Positions 51,876 through 60,677 of a stretch of 64,000 nucleotides of DNA are shown here, in pieces; the stretch's first letter is position 1, and each line of letters opens with the position of its first letter. Location of the stretch: contig NZ_CP151842.1 in assembly GCF_038452265.1 (NCBI RefSeq), forward strand, positions 496,001 through 560,000. Reading direction: 5' to 3'. A model generated the notes under the pieces. It was not told the origin of the DNA. It saw only the letters and a program-made list of their open reading frames with translations, and made no database searches. Made by a program: the position numbers and the translations under genes. This stretch comes from Vibrio diazotrophicus. GTDB lineage: Bacteria > Pseudomonadota > Gammaproteobacteria > Enterobacterales > Vibrionaceae.

Positions 51876-52901
51876 TTAGGATTTTTTTGCGTGATAAATA
51901 GAGAATTTGCTGGTCTTATTTAACGTCTCGCAATTACCTAGCGACTGTTCAATAATCGGCGGGTATTTCAAGAAACTATTGGCCACTACGAACAGTTCAC
52001 CATTAGCGGTTAAATAGCCTGGTGCTTTTTCTAATAAGGTTTCCGTTGCGTTATAGCTGGTGTCTAAGCCGGCATGGAACGGAGGGTTAGTGACGATGAA
52101 GTTATAGTCTGTCGCGGTATCTGAGTAGATATCTGATGCGAATACACGGCCAGATAATTGATTGGCTTTCAGTGTTTCTTCACTTGAGCGTACAGCCAAC
52201 GCACTGATATCACACATTTCCAGCTGAATATCCCTGTTCAGTGTCGCCATCACGCAGCCAAGAACACCGGCGCCACAACCAAAATCAAGCACTTTACCAC
52301 TAAGCTTAGGCAAACTATCGAGCAGTAATCGACTGCCTAAATCAAACTCACCATGGCTAAATACGCCAGGCAAACTACGAATGGTAAGTTCATGTTCTTG
52401 ATATTGAACGGTATAAGACTTGAACCAATCTTCGATCTGGAAAGCTTTTGGCTGTTCTAAACATTGACCCCAATAGAAAGAGCAACGGCGGGCTGAATCG
52501 AACTTTGTCACACTGCCATAGTCTGCAAACATCTTTTCGATGCTTTTTACACCAGAGCGGTTTTCACCAACCACCACGATCTCTGTGTTGACCCCAAGTT
52601 TTGCCATCAACATAGCGAGCAGATATTCCGCTTCCATCTTTGCTTTTGGCCAGTAGAGAAGCACCATATCTGCATCGATATCGCCTTCTAGCTCGGCACC
52701 AAAATGGACGCTAATCGCTGACTTTGATTTAAGCTGACGGTAGTAGCCATAGTTGGTGGTAAACACAGAAACGGAAACACAGTGTTTGGCAAGTTCGACA
52801 GGAAACAGATCTTCGGCTTCACCCGCTACGAGTACTTTTTTATTCTCAAAGTACGCAAGCTGGCGTTGAGCAATTTGGCTTGGGGTAATGTAATTAGACA
52901 T
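51876..52901 (-). CDS. rsmC: 16S rRNA m2G1207 methyltransferase
   Basis: SAM-dependent methylation of G1207 in 16S rRNA of the small subunit. The 341-residue protein has two related methyltransferase-like halves. The C-terminal catalytic half has VLDFGCGAGVLGCVMA (SAM loop, about residues 200-215) and the NPPFHAGLDTSYNATE motif with the catalytic NPPF. Length matches E. coli RsmC (343). It lies upstream of chiS on the same strand but is probably an independent unit. Confidence 0.93.
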   Translation of the reverse strand: MSNYITPSQIAQRQLAYFENKKVLVAGEAEDLFPVELAKHCVSVSVFTTNYGYYRQLKSKSAISVHFGAELEGDIDADMVLLYWPKAKMEAEYLLAMLMAKLGVNTEIVVVGENRSGVKSIEKMFADYGSVTKFDSARRCSFYWGQCLEQPKAFQIEDWFKSYTVQYQEHELTIRSLPGVFSHGEFDLGSRLLLDSLPKLSGKVLDFGCGAGVLGCVMATLNRDIQLEMCDISALAVRSSEETLKANQLSGRVFASDIYSDTATDYNFIVTNPPFHAGLDTSYNATETLLEKAPGYLTANGELFVVANSFLKYPPIIEQSLGNCETLNKTSKFSIYHAKKS

Positions 52902-52945
52902 TTAGAGCCTGTTATCTTTTAGGTTCAATTAAGCTAGGTTCAATT

Positions 52946-52976
52946 TTGGAGCCGATTCTCGCATAGTCGGCTCCAA
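52946..52976 (-). repeat. Hairpin between AI-2E transporter gene and rsmC
   Basis: TTGGAGCCGA and TCGGCTCCAA (10-bp perfect stem) enclose an 11-nt loop, with no clear T tract. An AGGTTCAATT direct repeat (52921-52930 and 52936-52945) lies beside it. A weak terminator or processing site. Confidence 0.55.
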
Positions 52977-52988
52977 GCATGAAGCTTT

Positions 52989-54074
52989 TTAGCTGTTGTC
53001 TTGGTTATCGAGGAAGTTATGGAACTCTTCTTCGTAAATGTTAAACAGTACGATGGCAATCGCGAAGATCAGAGGACCATAGATAAGGCCAATTAAACCA
53101 AACAGCTGAATACCACCCAGTAGCGAGAAGAAGATCATCAGGGTGTTCATTCCTGCACTGCCTTGCATCAGGAAAGGTCTGAGCAAGTTGTCGATAGAGC
53201 CAACAATAGCCACGCTCCATACGGTAAGGAAGATAGCCCAAGTTGTCTCACCCGTGAGGAATAGATACGTCGCGGTTGGGATCCAGATAAGCGCGGTACC
53301 GACAACAGGAATAAACGACGCAAAACCCATCATGGTTCCCCAGAACAATCCAGGAAAGCCTGCTAACCACATACCAATACCACCAGCAACGCCCTGAGCG
53401 ATCGCCGTAAGGAAAGATCCCATCACTGCTGATTTGGACACGCTTTCAATCTCATCCAATAAGCGGTCTTCTTGGCTACGAGACAACGGCAATATATGAC
53501 GAATAGTTGAGATGATCTTTTCTCTGTCTCTTAGCAAGAAGAACAGAACAAATAGCATCAAGAAGAAGCTCATAATAAAACTTGTCGCATCACCTAATAT
53601 CTTGGCGCTGATGCCAACCAGATTAGTGCCAAAGCTGGTGGCGAATTGTGCAATTTTCTGTGCAATTTGTTGTGGGTTAATACCATCAAAAGGTAAATAC
53701 TGATTAGCTAAAGCTAATCCTTTTACCACCCAAGGATGGTTAAACAGAGTCTGAATGCCGCCATGGGTTACCCACTGATAAACGTTCTGAGAAAACTTAG
53801 ATCCTTGCTGAACGATCGCCGCAAATACGAAAAGCAGCGGAATGACAATAATAAATGTCAGAATAATGCAGGAGAGCAATGATGAGATGTTTCTATGAGT
53901 GGGCATCATGTTGTCTAGTTTTTCATGCAGAGGAATCATAAGCATGGAAATAATGAATGCCATAACAATCGAATTGATATACGGTTCTACGAGTAAGTAG
54001 CAGGCGAAACCAGCGACGAGTAGGGCAATAACAAGAACCCAATGACTGGATGAAATTTTGATTTTTTCTGGCAC
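52989..54074 (-). CDS. AI-2E family transporter (YdiK/PerM-like)
   Basis: Inner-membrane protein of 361 residues with about eight hydrophobic segments. The family core is GIGMWLAGFPGLFWGTMMGFASFIPVVGTALIW (about residues 230-262), read in parts as GMWLAGFPGLFWG and SFIPVVGTALIWIP, and LFGLIGLIYGPLIFAI near the C-terminus. Members include TqsA, the autoinducer-2 exporter, and sodium/proton antiporters, so substrate cannot be assigned. The start is GTG at 54074 with AAGGA 9 bp upstream. It is transcribed divergently from the 39-residue peptide gene. Confidence 0.87.
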   Translation of the reverse strand: MPEKIKISSSHWVLVIALLVAGFACYLLVEPYINSIVMAFIISMLMIPLHEKLDNMMPTHRNISSLLSCIILTFIIVIPLLFVFAAIVQQGSKFSQNVYQWVTHGGIQTLFNHPWVVKGLALANQYLPFDGINPQQIAQKIAQFATSFGTNLVGISAKILGDATSFIMSFFLMLFVLFFLLRDREKIISTIRHILPLSRSQEDRLLDEIESVSKSAVMGSFLTAIAQGVAGGIGMWLAGFPGLFWGTMMGFASFIPVVGTALIWIPTATYLFLTGETTWAIFLTVWSVAIVGSIDNLLRPFLMQGSAGMNTLMIFFSLLGGIQLFGLIGLIYGPLIFAIAIVLFNIYEEEFHNFLDNQDNS

Positions 54075-54150
54075 TTTTGGCTGTCCTTGGAATCAAATAA
54101 GTATGTTTATAATGGCTGTAATTCAGTCGGTTAGCAATGAAGAGGGTTAT

Positions 54151-54270
54151 ATGGGATGTTGCAATGATGAGAAGTGTTGCGAAACTAAGAATGTAAAACG
54201 TCGCAGAATTTCATGGATCGGCGTTGTTGTTGCCGTACTAGTTGTACTAGTTATTGCCAACTGGAAATAA
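54151..54270 (+). CDS. Small single-pass membrane peptide with cysteine pairs (39 residues)
   Basis: I do not recognise this gene. The peptide has a cysteine-rich head (MGCCNDEKCCETK: two CC pairs), a basic stretch (NVKRRR), then one hydrophobic segment (ISWIGVVVAVLVVLVIANW) and a final Lys. The charge pattern predicts the head in the cytoplasm. The ATG has GAGGG about 6 bp upstream and the frame ends right at a strong terminator, both signs of a real gene. The Cys pairs could bind metal; that is speculation. Confidence 0.65.
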   Translation: MGCCNDEKCCETKNVKRRRISWIGVVVAVLVVLVIANWK

Positions 54271-54296
54271 AATAAGGCTGCCAAAGCAGCCTTATT
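54271..54296. terminator. Bidirectional terminator between small peptide gene and hemL
   Basis: AATAAGGCTGC-CAAA-GCAGCCTTATT, an 11-bp perfect stem between convergent genes. Confidence 0.85.
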
Positions 54297-54314
54297 GTTC
54301 AAACTGGTTGTACG

Positions 54315-55610
54315 TTATTTTGCTTCAGCGGCAATAATCGCTAAACATCGATCCGCTGCTTCAAGTGTCGCTTCAATTTCTCTTGAACCGTGAGCCAGAG
54401 AAGTAAAGCTTGCTTCAAATGCCGACGGCGCAAGGTAAACACCTTTATCCAGCATTAAGTGGAAGAAGCGCTTAAAGCGTTCGATATCACATTTGGTCAC
54501 GTCTTCGTAGCAGGTAATGCTTTCCTGCTCAGTGAAGAAGAAGCCAAACATACCGCCCACTTGGTTCACGACCATTGGGACACCATGTTTATCTGCAAGG
54601 TATTTAAAACCGTCAGCTAATTGCTTAGTTTTAAATGCAAGACGTTTCTCGTTACCTTCTTCTTTCAGAAGACTCAGACACGCAAGGCCCGCAGCCATCG
54701 CTACTGGGTTTCCTGACAATGTACCAGCTTGGTATACAGGGCCTGTTGGTGCGATAAATTGCATGACATCTTTACGGCCACCAAATGCGCCGACAGGCAT
54801 ACCGCCGCCAATCACTTTACCTAATGTTGTTAAGTCTGGCTTGATATTGTAATGAGCTTGAGCGCCGCCTAGTGCAACGCGGAAGCCAGTCATCACTTCA
54901 TCAAAAATCAACAATGCGCCTTCTTGGTCACAGATCTCACGTAGACCTTCGTGGAAGCCTTCCACTGGTGGAATACAGTTCATGTTGCCTGCAACAGGTT
55001 CAACGATGATACATGCAATTTCACCTTTATTTGCAGCGAACAGTTCACGCACTGATTCAAGATCATTAAAGCGTGCTGTTAATGTGTGTTTTGCAAAATC
55101 AGCAGGTACGCCAGGGGAGCTTGGTTGACCCAGCGTCAAGGCACCTGAACCTGCTTTTACTAATAAGCTGTCAGCATGACCGTGGTAACAACCTTCAAAC
55201 TTGATGATCTTGTCACGACCAGTGAAACCACGCGCTAGGCGAATTGCACTCATGGTCGCTTCTGTACCAGAGCTCACCATACGTAGCTGTTCCATTGAAG
55301 GAACTAACTCAGACACTAGCTCAGCCATCGTGATTTCGATTTCAGTCGGAGCGCCGAAACTCAAACCACGGTTTGCCGCGTTGATCACTGCTTCGCGGAT
55401 AACGGCGTGGTTATGACCAAGAATCATAGGTCCCCAAGAACCTACATAATCAATGTATGCTTTACCATCAGCATCAAAGATGAATGCGCCGTCTGCTCGC
55501 TCAATAAAAATTGGAGAGCCACCAACGCCGTTAAACGCACGAACAGGAGAGTTAACGCCGCCAGGAATCTTTGATTGAGCTTTGTTATAGAGATCAGCTG
55601 ATTTGGTCAT
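54315..55610 (-). CDS. hemL: Glutamate-1-semialdehyde 2,1-aminomutase
   Basis: PLP enzyme that forms 5-aminolevulinate from glutamate-1-semialdehyde, in tetrapyrrole synthesis. The 431-residue protein opens with SADLYNKAQSKIPGGVNSPVRAF-like sequence, has VSSGTEATMSAIRLAR (phosphate binding) and LIFDEVMTGFRVA (Asp contacting the PLP ring). The Schiff-base lysine is in TTLGKVIGGGMPVGAFGG. GAGGAAG precedes the ATG. It is divergent from erpA across a 292-bp shared region. The neighbouring erpA fits a heme and iron-sulfur context, a linkage seen also in E. coli. Confidence 0.97.
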   Translation of the reverse strand: MTKSADLYNKAQSKIPGGVNSPVRAFNGVGGSPIFIERADGAFIFDADGKAYIDYVGSWGPMILGHNHAVIREAVINAANRGLSFGAPTEIEITMAELVSELVPSMEQLRMVSSGTEATMSAIRLARGFTGRDKIIKFEGCYHGHADSLLVKAGSGALTLGQPSSPGVPADFAKHTLTARFNDLESVRELFAANKGEIACIIVEPVAGNMNCIPPVEGFHEGLREICDQEGALLIFDEVMTGFRVALGGAQAHYNIKPDLTTLGKVIGGGMPVGAFGGRKDVMQFIAPTGPVYQAGTLSGNPVAMAAGLACLSLLKEEGNEKRLAFKTKQLADGFKYLADKHGVPMVVNQVGGMFGFFFTEQESITCYEDVTKCDIERFKRFFHLMLDKGVYLAPSAFEASFTSLAHGSREIEATLEAADRCLAIIAAEAK

Positions 55611-55781
55611 GGAATCTTCCTCTTTATTATGTCTCGGACCAAGTTGCTGTGCATTGTACGCTTGTGAGTGCAGAGGTGAAACGTTTTAACTAAATTTCTG
55701 ACCCTTCTCACTGAGTTATCTAGTTTAATCAGCAAAAATGGAGCTCATCATTTCTGAAGACTCTGAACTAAGTATCGGTGA

Positions 55782-55814
55782 ATACTTGAACGTATAGGTC
55801 AGGTATTAGATAAT
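55782..55814 (+). promoter_or_regulatory. erpA promoter overlapped by type-1 IscR-like site
   Basis: A 25-bp block at 55782-55806 fits about 21 positions of the type-1 IscR consensus (ATASYYGACTR with a matching right half ending TAT). The left half reads ATACTTGAACG and the right half GGTCAGGTAT. It lies over TTGAAC (-35, 55786-55791), 17 bp, GATAAT (-10, 55809-55814), so bound IscR would block RNA polymerase. Type-1 IscR control of erpA is established in E. coli. Confidence 0.65.
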
Positions 55815-55902
55815 CGCCGCATTATCAAAAAAGAGTCATGTCCATCAGATTGATCTAGTGAATAATATCTGGTGTACATTTACGCGACTGAGAGAGGTCA
55901 TT

Positions 55903-56244
55903 GTGAGTGATGTAAATGTACCGTTATCCTTTTCGGATGCAGCAGCAACACGTGTTAGAGCGTTGATTGCTGAAGAAGAAAACCCGGCACTGAAACTACG
56001 TGTGTATATTACAGGTGGTGGTTGTAGTGGCTTCCAATACGGATTCACATTTGACGAGAATGTAAATGATGGAGACACCACAATCGAAAATAGCGGAGTA
56101 ACCCTAGTGGTTGACCCTATGAGTCTGCAATATCTGATTGGCGGAGTGGTTGATTATACGGAAGGGCTAGAAGGTTCTCGCTTTTTTGTAAACAATCCAA
56201 ACGCAACAACCACATGTGGTTGCGGTGCATCGTTTAGTGTTTAA
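55903..56244 (+). CDS. erpA: Iron-sulfur cluster insertion protein ErpA
   Basis: A-type carrier that delivers Fe-S clusters to apo-proteins, including the isoprenoid enzymes IspG and IspH. The 113-residue protein has the three cluster-binding cysteines: GGGCSGFQYGF and TTCGCGASF (CxC pair), as in E. coli ErpA (114 residues). The start is GTG at 55903 with GAGAGG 5 bp upstream; the earlier start at 55858 has none. Expression is probably controlled by the IscR-like site upstream. Confidence 0.96.
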   Translation: MSDVNVPLSFSDAAATRVRALIAEEENPALKLRVYITGGGCSGFQYGFTFDENVNDGDTTIENSGVTLVVDPMSLQYLIGGVVDYTEGLEGSRFFVNNPNATTTCGCGASFSV

Positions 56245-56254
56245 CTAATGATGT

Positions 56255-56298
56255 AGAGTGAATTAGCTATCTAAATGAAATTTCAGCTGATTCACTCT
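56255..56298. repeat. Imperfect long hairpin after erpA
   Basis: AGAGTGAATTAGCT pairs with AGCTGATTCACTCT except for one central position, with a 16-nt loop. No clear T tract. May be the erpA 3' end. Confidence 0.5.
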
Positions 56299-56348
56299 CC
56301 TTGCATATTTAAGTTGTTGTGCAGGGACATATATATAAAGGATTGTCC

Positions 56349-57482
56349 ATGTCTCATGTCTCATTGAGAAGCTTACTTGGGGGGCGACATTTTACACAAA
56401 AGCCCTGGCTCGTTTCTTTCATTCTTATCATATTGTTAACCCTCTGGCTGAGTCTTGGTTCACTTAACGCACAAGAGCAAGCACCAGAAAAATCTGCAGA
56501 TACTATCCCACTTGCTAAAGTGATGTATCAAACCTTCCATGCTGAACCAACAGAAAAGAAAATCGATCTTTACGGCCGCACCGCGCCTGATAAGCAAGCT
56601 CGATTATCTGCGGAAATCGCAGGCAAGATCTTACTCACTAAAATCGACAAAGGTGACAAAGTCTCTAAAGGGCAAGTAATTGCGCTTATTGATCAAGGTG
56701 ATTTGCAATCTCAGCTTGATCGAGCAAAGGCTGTGTTGTCGGTAAAACGTCAAGAGTTCAAAGCGGCAGAGTCGCTTAAAAATCGTGGATTGCAGGGCGA
56801 AATCGCTTATACAAACGCTCTTGCAGAACTTACCGATGCAAAATCCAGTGTGAAAACGGTCGAAATGCACTTGGCGCACACTTCAATTGTTGCACCTTTC
56901 GATGGTGTGGTTGAAAACTTGTTTATTGAACAGGGCGATTTCGTTGGGGTTGGCGACCCAGTAGCAACCTTGATTGATCTTAATAAATTGGTGATAGAAG
57001 CGAATGTAAGTGAACGCCACATTCAGAGCATTACTAAAGGTCAACCAGCAACCATTCACTTTATTCAAGGTTCTCAAACTCAGGGAACCGTGCGTTATTT
57101 ATCTCAGCTTTCTTCTCCTTCAACTAATACTTTTGCTATTGAGGTGGAAGTGCCTAATCCGAATCAGCAGATCCCTGCAGGGGTAAGCACTCAAGTTGAA
57201 TTGAATTTAGAAACGCAAATGGCAGTGAAAATTACTCCAGCCATGCTTGCGCTTGATGATCAAGGAAACTTAGGGGTGAAAACCTTGGTTGAAGACAGGG
57301 TTCATTTCGTTCCTATTCAACTGGTCAAAGCGGAGCAAGACGGTGTTTGGCTAACGGGCTTAGGCGAAGAAGTTAACATCATTACTCGTGGTCAAGGTTT
57401 TGTGCGTGATGGTGATAAAGTCGCAGCGGTTAAGCACACAACAGATATAGAAACCCAACCGTTACAGGGCAGTAAGCCTTAG
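56349..57482 (+). CDS. RND efflux periplasmic adaptor protein
   Basis: Membrane-fusion subunit linking the RND pump to an outer membrane channel. The 377-residue protein has an N-terminal membrane anchor (about residues 20-42), a barrel-sandwich half IDLYGRTAPDKQARLSAEIAGKI, an alpha-helical hairpin (residues about 105-165) and the second lipoyl-like half TSIVAPFDGVVENLFIEQGDFVGVGDPV. I chose ATG at 56349 with AGGA 6 bp upstream. The RND gene starts 8 bp downstream. From gene order it may correspond to the V. cholerae VexLM-type pair, but I am not certain of that match. Confidence 0.88.
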   Translation: MSHVSLRSLLGGRHFTQKPWLVSFILIILLTLWLSLGSLNAQEQAPEKSADTIPLAKVMYQTFHAEPTEKKIDLYGRTAPDKQARLSAEIAGKILLTKIDKGDKVSKGQVIALIDQGDLQSQLDRAKAVLSVKRQEFKAAESLKNRGLQGEIAYTNALAELTDAKSSVKTVEMHLAHTSIVAPFDGVVENLFIEQGDFVGVGDPVATLIDLNKLVIEANVSERHIQSITKGQPATIHFIQGSQTQGTVRYLSQLSSPSTNTFAIEVEVPNPNQQIPAGVSTQVELNLETQMAVKITPAMLALDDQGNLGVKTLVEDRVHFVPIQLVKAEQDGVWLTGLGEEVNIITRGQGFVRDGDKVAAVKHTTDIETQPLQGSKP

Positions 57483-57490
57483 GAGGCGAC

Positions 57491-60400
57491 ATGTTTGCGT
57501 TAATTGACGCGGCACTGTCGCGTAGTCGAACTATGCTCGTGCTATTGGTGTTTATTCTTGTAGCGGGTGCATTAACTTATGTCACGATTCCTAAAGAATC
57601 GAGTCCAGATATTACTATCCCAATCATCTATGTTTCTGTTTCTCACCAAGGTATTTCACCGGGAGATGCGGAGCGTTTGATTGCCCGTCCTTTAGAGCAA
57701 GAACTACGGTCCATCGAAGGCATTAAGGAGATGACGTCTAATTCTTCTGAAGGCCATGCTTCTGTTGTTCTTGAATTCAACGTCGGTGTCGATCTGGATA
57801 AGGCGATGGCGGATGTGCGAGATGCGGTAGATTTAGCTAAGCCGAAATTGCCAGCCGACAGTGATGAGCCAACCGTAAACGAAGTGACGTTGGCAAATGC
57901 CCAGCCAGTATTGTCTGTCGTTTTATACGGCACGGTGCCTGAACGAGGCATAGTGCAGATCGCTCGTCTCTTGCGCGATAAGTTGGAGAGTTTCCGTCAA
58001 GTTCTAGAAGTGGATATTGCCGGTGACAGAGACGACATCGTTGAGATCATTGTCGATCCACTGCTCATGGAAAGTTATGGATTAGATCAGGGCGATATTT
58101 ACAACCTGATAGCGTTAAATAACCGTGTCGTTGCCGCAGGCTTTGTAGATACGGGATATGGCCGCTTCTCTGTTAAAGTTCCTTCAGTGTTTGACTCGAT
58201 AAAAGATGTCTTAGAGCTGCCAGTGAAAGTGGATGGCAAGCAAGTTGTCACATTCGGTGATATTGCAACAGTACGACGCGCATTCAGAGACCCAAGCTCG
58301 TTCGCCAGACTAGACGGCAAATCCGCCATCGTTTTGGATGTTAAAAAGCGAGCGGGCGAGAACATCATTGAAACGGTAGAACTTGTCAAAACCGTTATAC
58401 GTGAAGCGCAAAAGAGAGAGGATTGGCCATCCAACTTATTGGTCAAGTACACATGGGATGAATCTCAAGATGTCGAGATGATGCTTAATGACCTACAGAA
58501 CAATGTGTTATCAGCCATTATTCTTGTCGTTATCGTTATCATTGCCGTATTGGGTGTGAGAACTGCATTGTTGGTTGGTGTTTCTATCCCAGGTTCATTC
58601 TTAATTGGTTTGCTGACACTTTCGGTATTTGGATTAACCGTTAACATCATCGTATTGTTCGCTCTCATTATGGCGGTCGGTATGCTGGTGGATGGCGCGA
58701 TTGTTGTGACCGAGTTTGCCGACAGGCGAATGCAGGAAGGAATGCCAAGAGGGGAAGCGTATCGCGATGCTGCGAAACGCATGGCTTGGCCTATTACAGC
58801 TTCAACAGCCACCACTCTAGCAGCGTTTGCTCCTTTGCTTTTCTGGCCGGACGTAACAGGCGAGTTTATGAGGTATTTACCTCTGACTTTGATTGCTACC
58901 TTGACCGCTTCATTAATTATGGCGATGTTGTTTGTGCCAGTTTTAGGTAGCGTTATGGGGCGTCCTCAAAACGTAACTCCCGAAGCGAGAGCCAACATGG
59001 TGGCGTTACACGAAGGAGAGTTTGATAAAGCAACGGGTATCACTAAGCTTTATTACCAAACGCTTTCTATTGCATTACATCACCCGCTGAAAATTCTTCT
59101 GAGTGCGATTGTCATGTCTGTCGCAATAGGATTTGCCTATGTCAAAGCCGGAAACGGCGTGGAATTTTTCCCAGAAGTTGATCCGCCATATTTCAATGTA
59201 AAAGTTCGCTCTTACGGTGATCTGTCGATCAATGAGAAAGACACCATCATGCGCGAAATTGAGCAGGTAATGCTAGGTCATGATGAATTTGAGAGTGTTT
59301 ACACTCGAACGGGTGGGGATGATGTTATCGGCCAAATTCAAGTTAAACCTGTGGAATGGCAGTATCGTCGTAAAGTCATGGCAATTATTGATGAGCTAAA
59401 ACAGACCACAGATAAGTTCTCTGGCGTTGAAATCGAATATAAGTTTCCGGATGCGGGACCGCCAGTCGATCACGACGTGGTTATAGAGCTTTCTGGTAAT
59501 AATGCTCAAGAGCTGGAGTTGGCGGCTAAAAAAGTTCGCCACTGGGCTGACAGTAATGATGCGTTTACCAATATTAGTGATTCATCTTCAAAACCTGGTA
59601 TCGACTGGCGGATAGATATTCGTCGTGATGATGCTTCTCGTTTTGCTGCTGATGCAACTTTGGTGGGGAATACGGTTCAGTTTGTCACTAATGGTCTTAA
59701 GATTGGTGACTATTTGCCAGATGATGCCAATGAAGAAGTCGATATTCTTGTTCGCTACCCAGAAGACAAGCGCGATATCGGGCGGTTTGATCAGCTTCGG
59801 GTAAAAACACCTGCGGGTTTAGTTCCGATTACCAATTTTGCTGAAATCAAGCCAGATCATAAGCAAGATACGATAGAACGTATTGATGGACGTCGAGTTA
59901 TCAACGTGATGGCTGATTTAAACGAAGGCTACAACTTGGCGCTAGAGTTACCGAAAATCGAGCAAGCGTTGGCTGAGTTAGGGTTACCACCAAGCGTTGA
60001 GTTTAGAATGAGAGGCCAGAACGAAGAGCAAGAGCATTCGGCGGCTTTCCTAGAAAAGGCGTTTTTAGTTGCATTGGTGGCTATGGCTGTAATTCTGATT
60101 ACTCAGTTCAACAGCTTCTACCAAGCATTTTTAATCTTGAGTGCGGTACTGTTCTCGACGGTTGGAGTTTTCGCTGGTTTGCTGATATTCCAGAAACCGT
60201 TTGGTGTCATTATGTCGGGCATTGGCGTTATTTCACTGGCAGGTATTGTGGTAAACAATAATATTGTTTTAATCGATACTTATAATCAGCTGATAAAACG
60301 TGGGTTGGATAAGAAAGAAGCAATACTCCGAACTGGCGTTCAGCGCTTACGTCCGGTACTGCTCACCACCATCACCACTATCCTTGGCTTATTGCCTATG

Positions 60401-60577
60401 GTGTTGGAAATGAATATCGACTTAATCAATCAGAAGATTGAGTTTGGTGCACCAAGTACTCAGTGGTGGTCTCAATTAGCCACAGCCGTTGCTGGCGGCT
60501 TAGCATTTGCAACGGTTCTGACTCTGGTATTGACACCGTGTCTATTGATGCTGGGACGGAACAAGCACCAAGAATAG
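57491..60577 (+). CDS. RND family efflux transporter inner-membrane pump
   Basis: Proton-driven exporter of 1028 residues with the RND layout: membrane segment, periplasmic loop, five or six membrane segments, second loop, then the final group. Markers are TYVTIPKESSPDITIPIIYVSV near residue 35, GMLVDGAIVVTEFADRRMQ (membrane segment 4 with the proton-relay Asp; only one Asp, as in less typical pumps) and PITASTATTLAAF. The neighbour of the adaptor gene at 8 bp. No outer membrane channel gene is here, so it would use TolC encoded elsewhere. Its substrates are unknown; the sequence is closer to the AcrB-like broad family than to metal (CusA) pumps, on the lack of Met-rich segments. Confidence 0.9.
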   Translation: MFALIDAALSRSRTMLVLLVFILVAGALTYVTIPKESSPDITIPIIYVSVSHQGISPGDAERLIARPLEQELRSIEGIKEMTSNSSEGHASVVLEFNVGVDLDKAMADVRDAVDLAKPKLPADSDEPTVNEVTLANAQPVLSVVLYGTVPERGIVQIARLLRDKLESFRQVLEVDIAGDRDDIVEIIVDPLLMESYGLDQGDIYNLIALNNRVVAAGFVDTGYGRFSVKVPSVFDSIKDVLELPVKVDGKQVVTFGDIATVRRAFRDPSSFARLDGKSAIVLDVKKRAGENIIETVELVKTVIREAQKREDWPSNLLVKYTWDESQDVEMMLNDLQNNVLSAIILVVIVIIAVLGVRTALLVGVSIPGSFLIGLLTLSVFGLTVNIIVLFALIMAVGMLVDGAIVVTEFADRRMQEGMPRGEAYRDAAKRMAWPITASTATTLAAFAPLLFWPDVTGEFMRYLPLTLIATLTASLIMAMLFVPVLGSVMGRPQNVTPEARANMVALHEGEFDKATGITKLYYQTLSIALHHPLKILLSAIVMSVAIGFAYVKAGNGVEFFPEVDPPYFNVKVRSYGDLSINEKDTIMREIEQVMLGHDEFESVYTRTGGDDVIGQIQVKPVEWQYRRKVMAIIDELKQTTDKFSGVEIEYKFPDAGPPVDHDVVIELSGNNAQELELAAKKVRHWADSNDAFTNISDSSSKPGIDWRIDIRRDDASRFAADATLVGNTVQFVTNGLKIGDYLPDDANEEVDILVRYPEDKRDIGRFDQLRVKTPAGLVPITNFAEIKPDHKQDTIERIDGRRVINVMADLNEGYNLALELPKIEQALAELGLPPSVEFRMRGQNEEQEHSAAFLEKAFLVALVAMAVILITQFNSFYQAFLILSAVLFSTVGVFAGLLIFQKPFGVIMSGIGVISLAGIVVNNNIVLIDTYNQLIKRGLDKKEAILRTGVQRLRPVLLTTITTILGLLPMVLEMNIDLINQKIEFGAPSTQWWSQLATAVAGGLAFATVLTLVLTPCLLMLGRNKHQE

Positions 60578-60602
60578 CGGTTTTAAAAAGCGCATAAAAC
60601 AA

Positions 60603-60634
60603 AGGGCTGAGTATTTATACTCAGCCCTTTTTGT
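60603..60634. terminator. Bidirectional terminator between RND gene and M23 peptidase gene
   Basis: AAAGGGCTGAGTA-TTTA-TACTCAGCCCTTT, a 13-bp perfect stem followed by T, between convergent genes. Confidence 0.92.
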
Positions 60635-60677
60635 CTCTGTAGGCATCTCTTCGCTCTATCCAGAAAAAGACAGCTCG

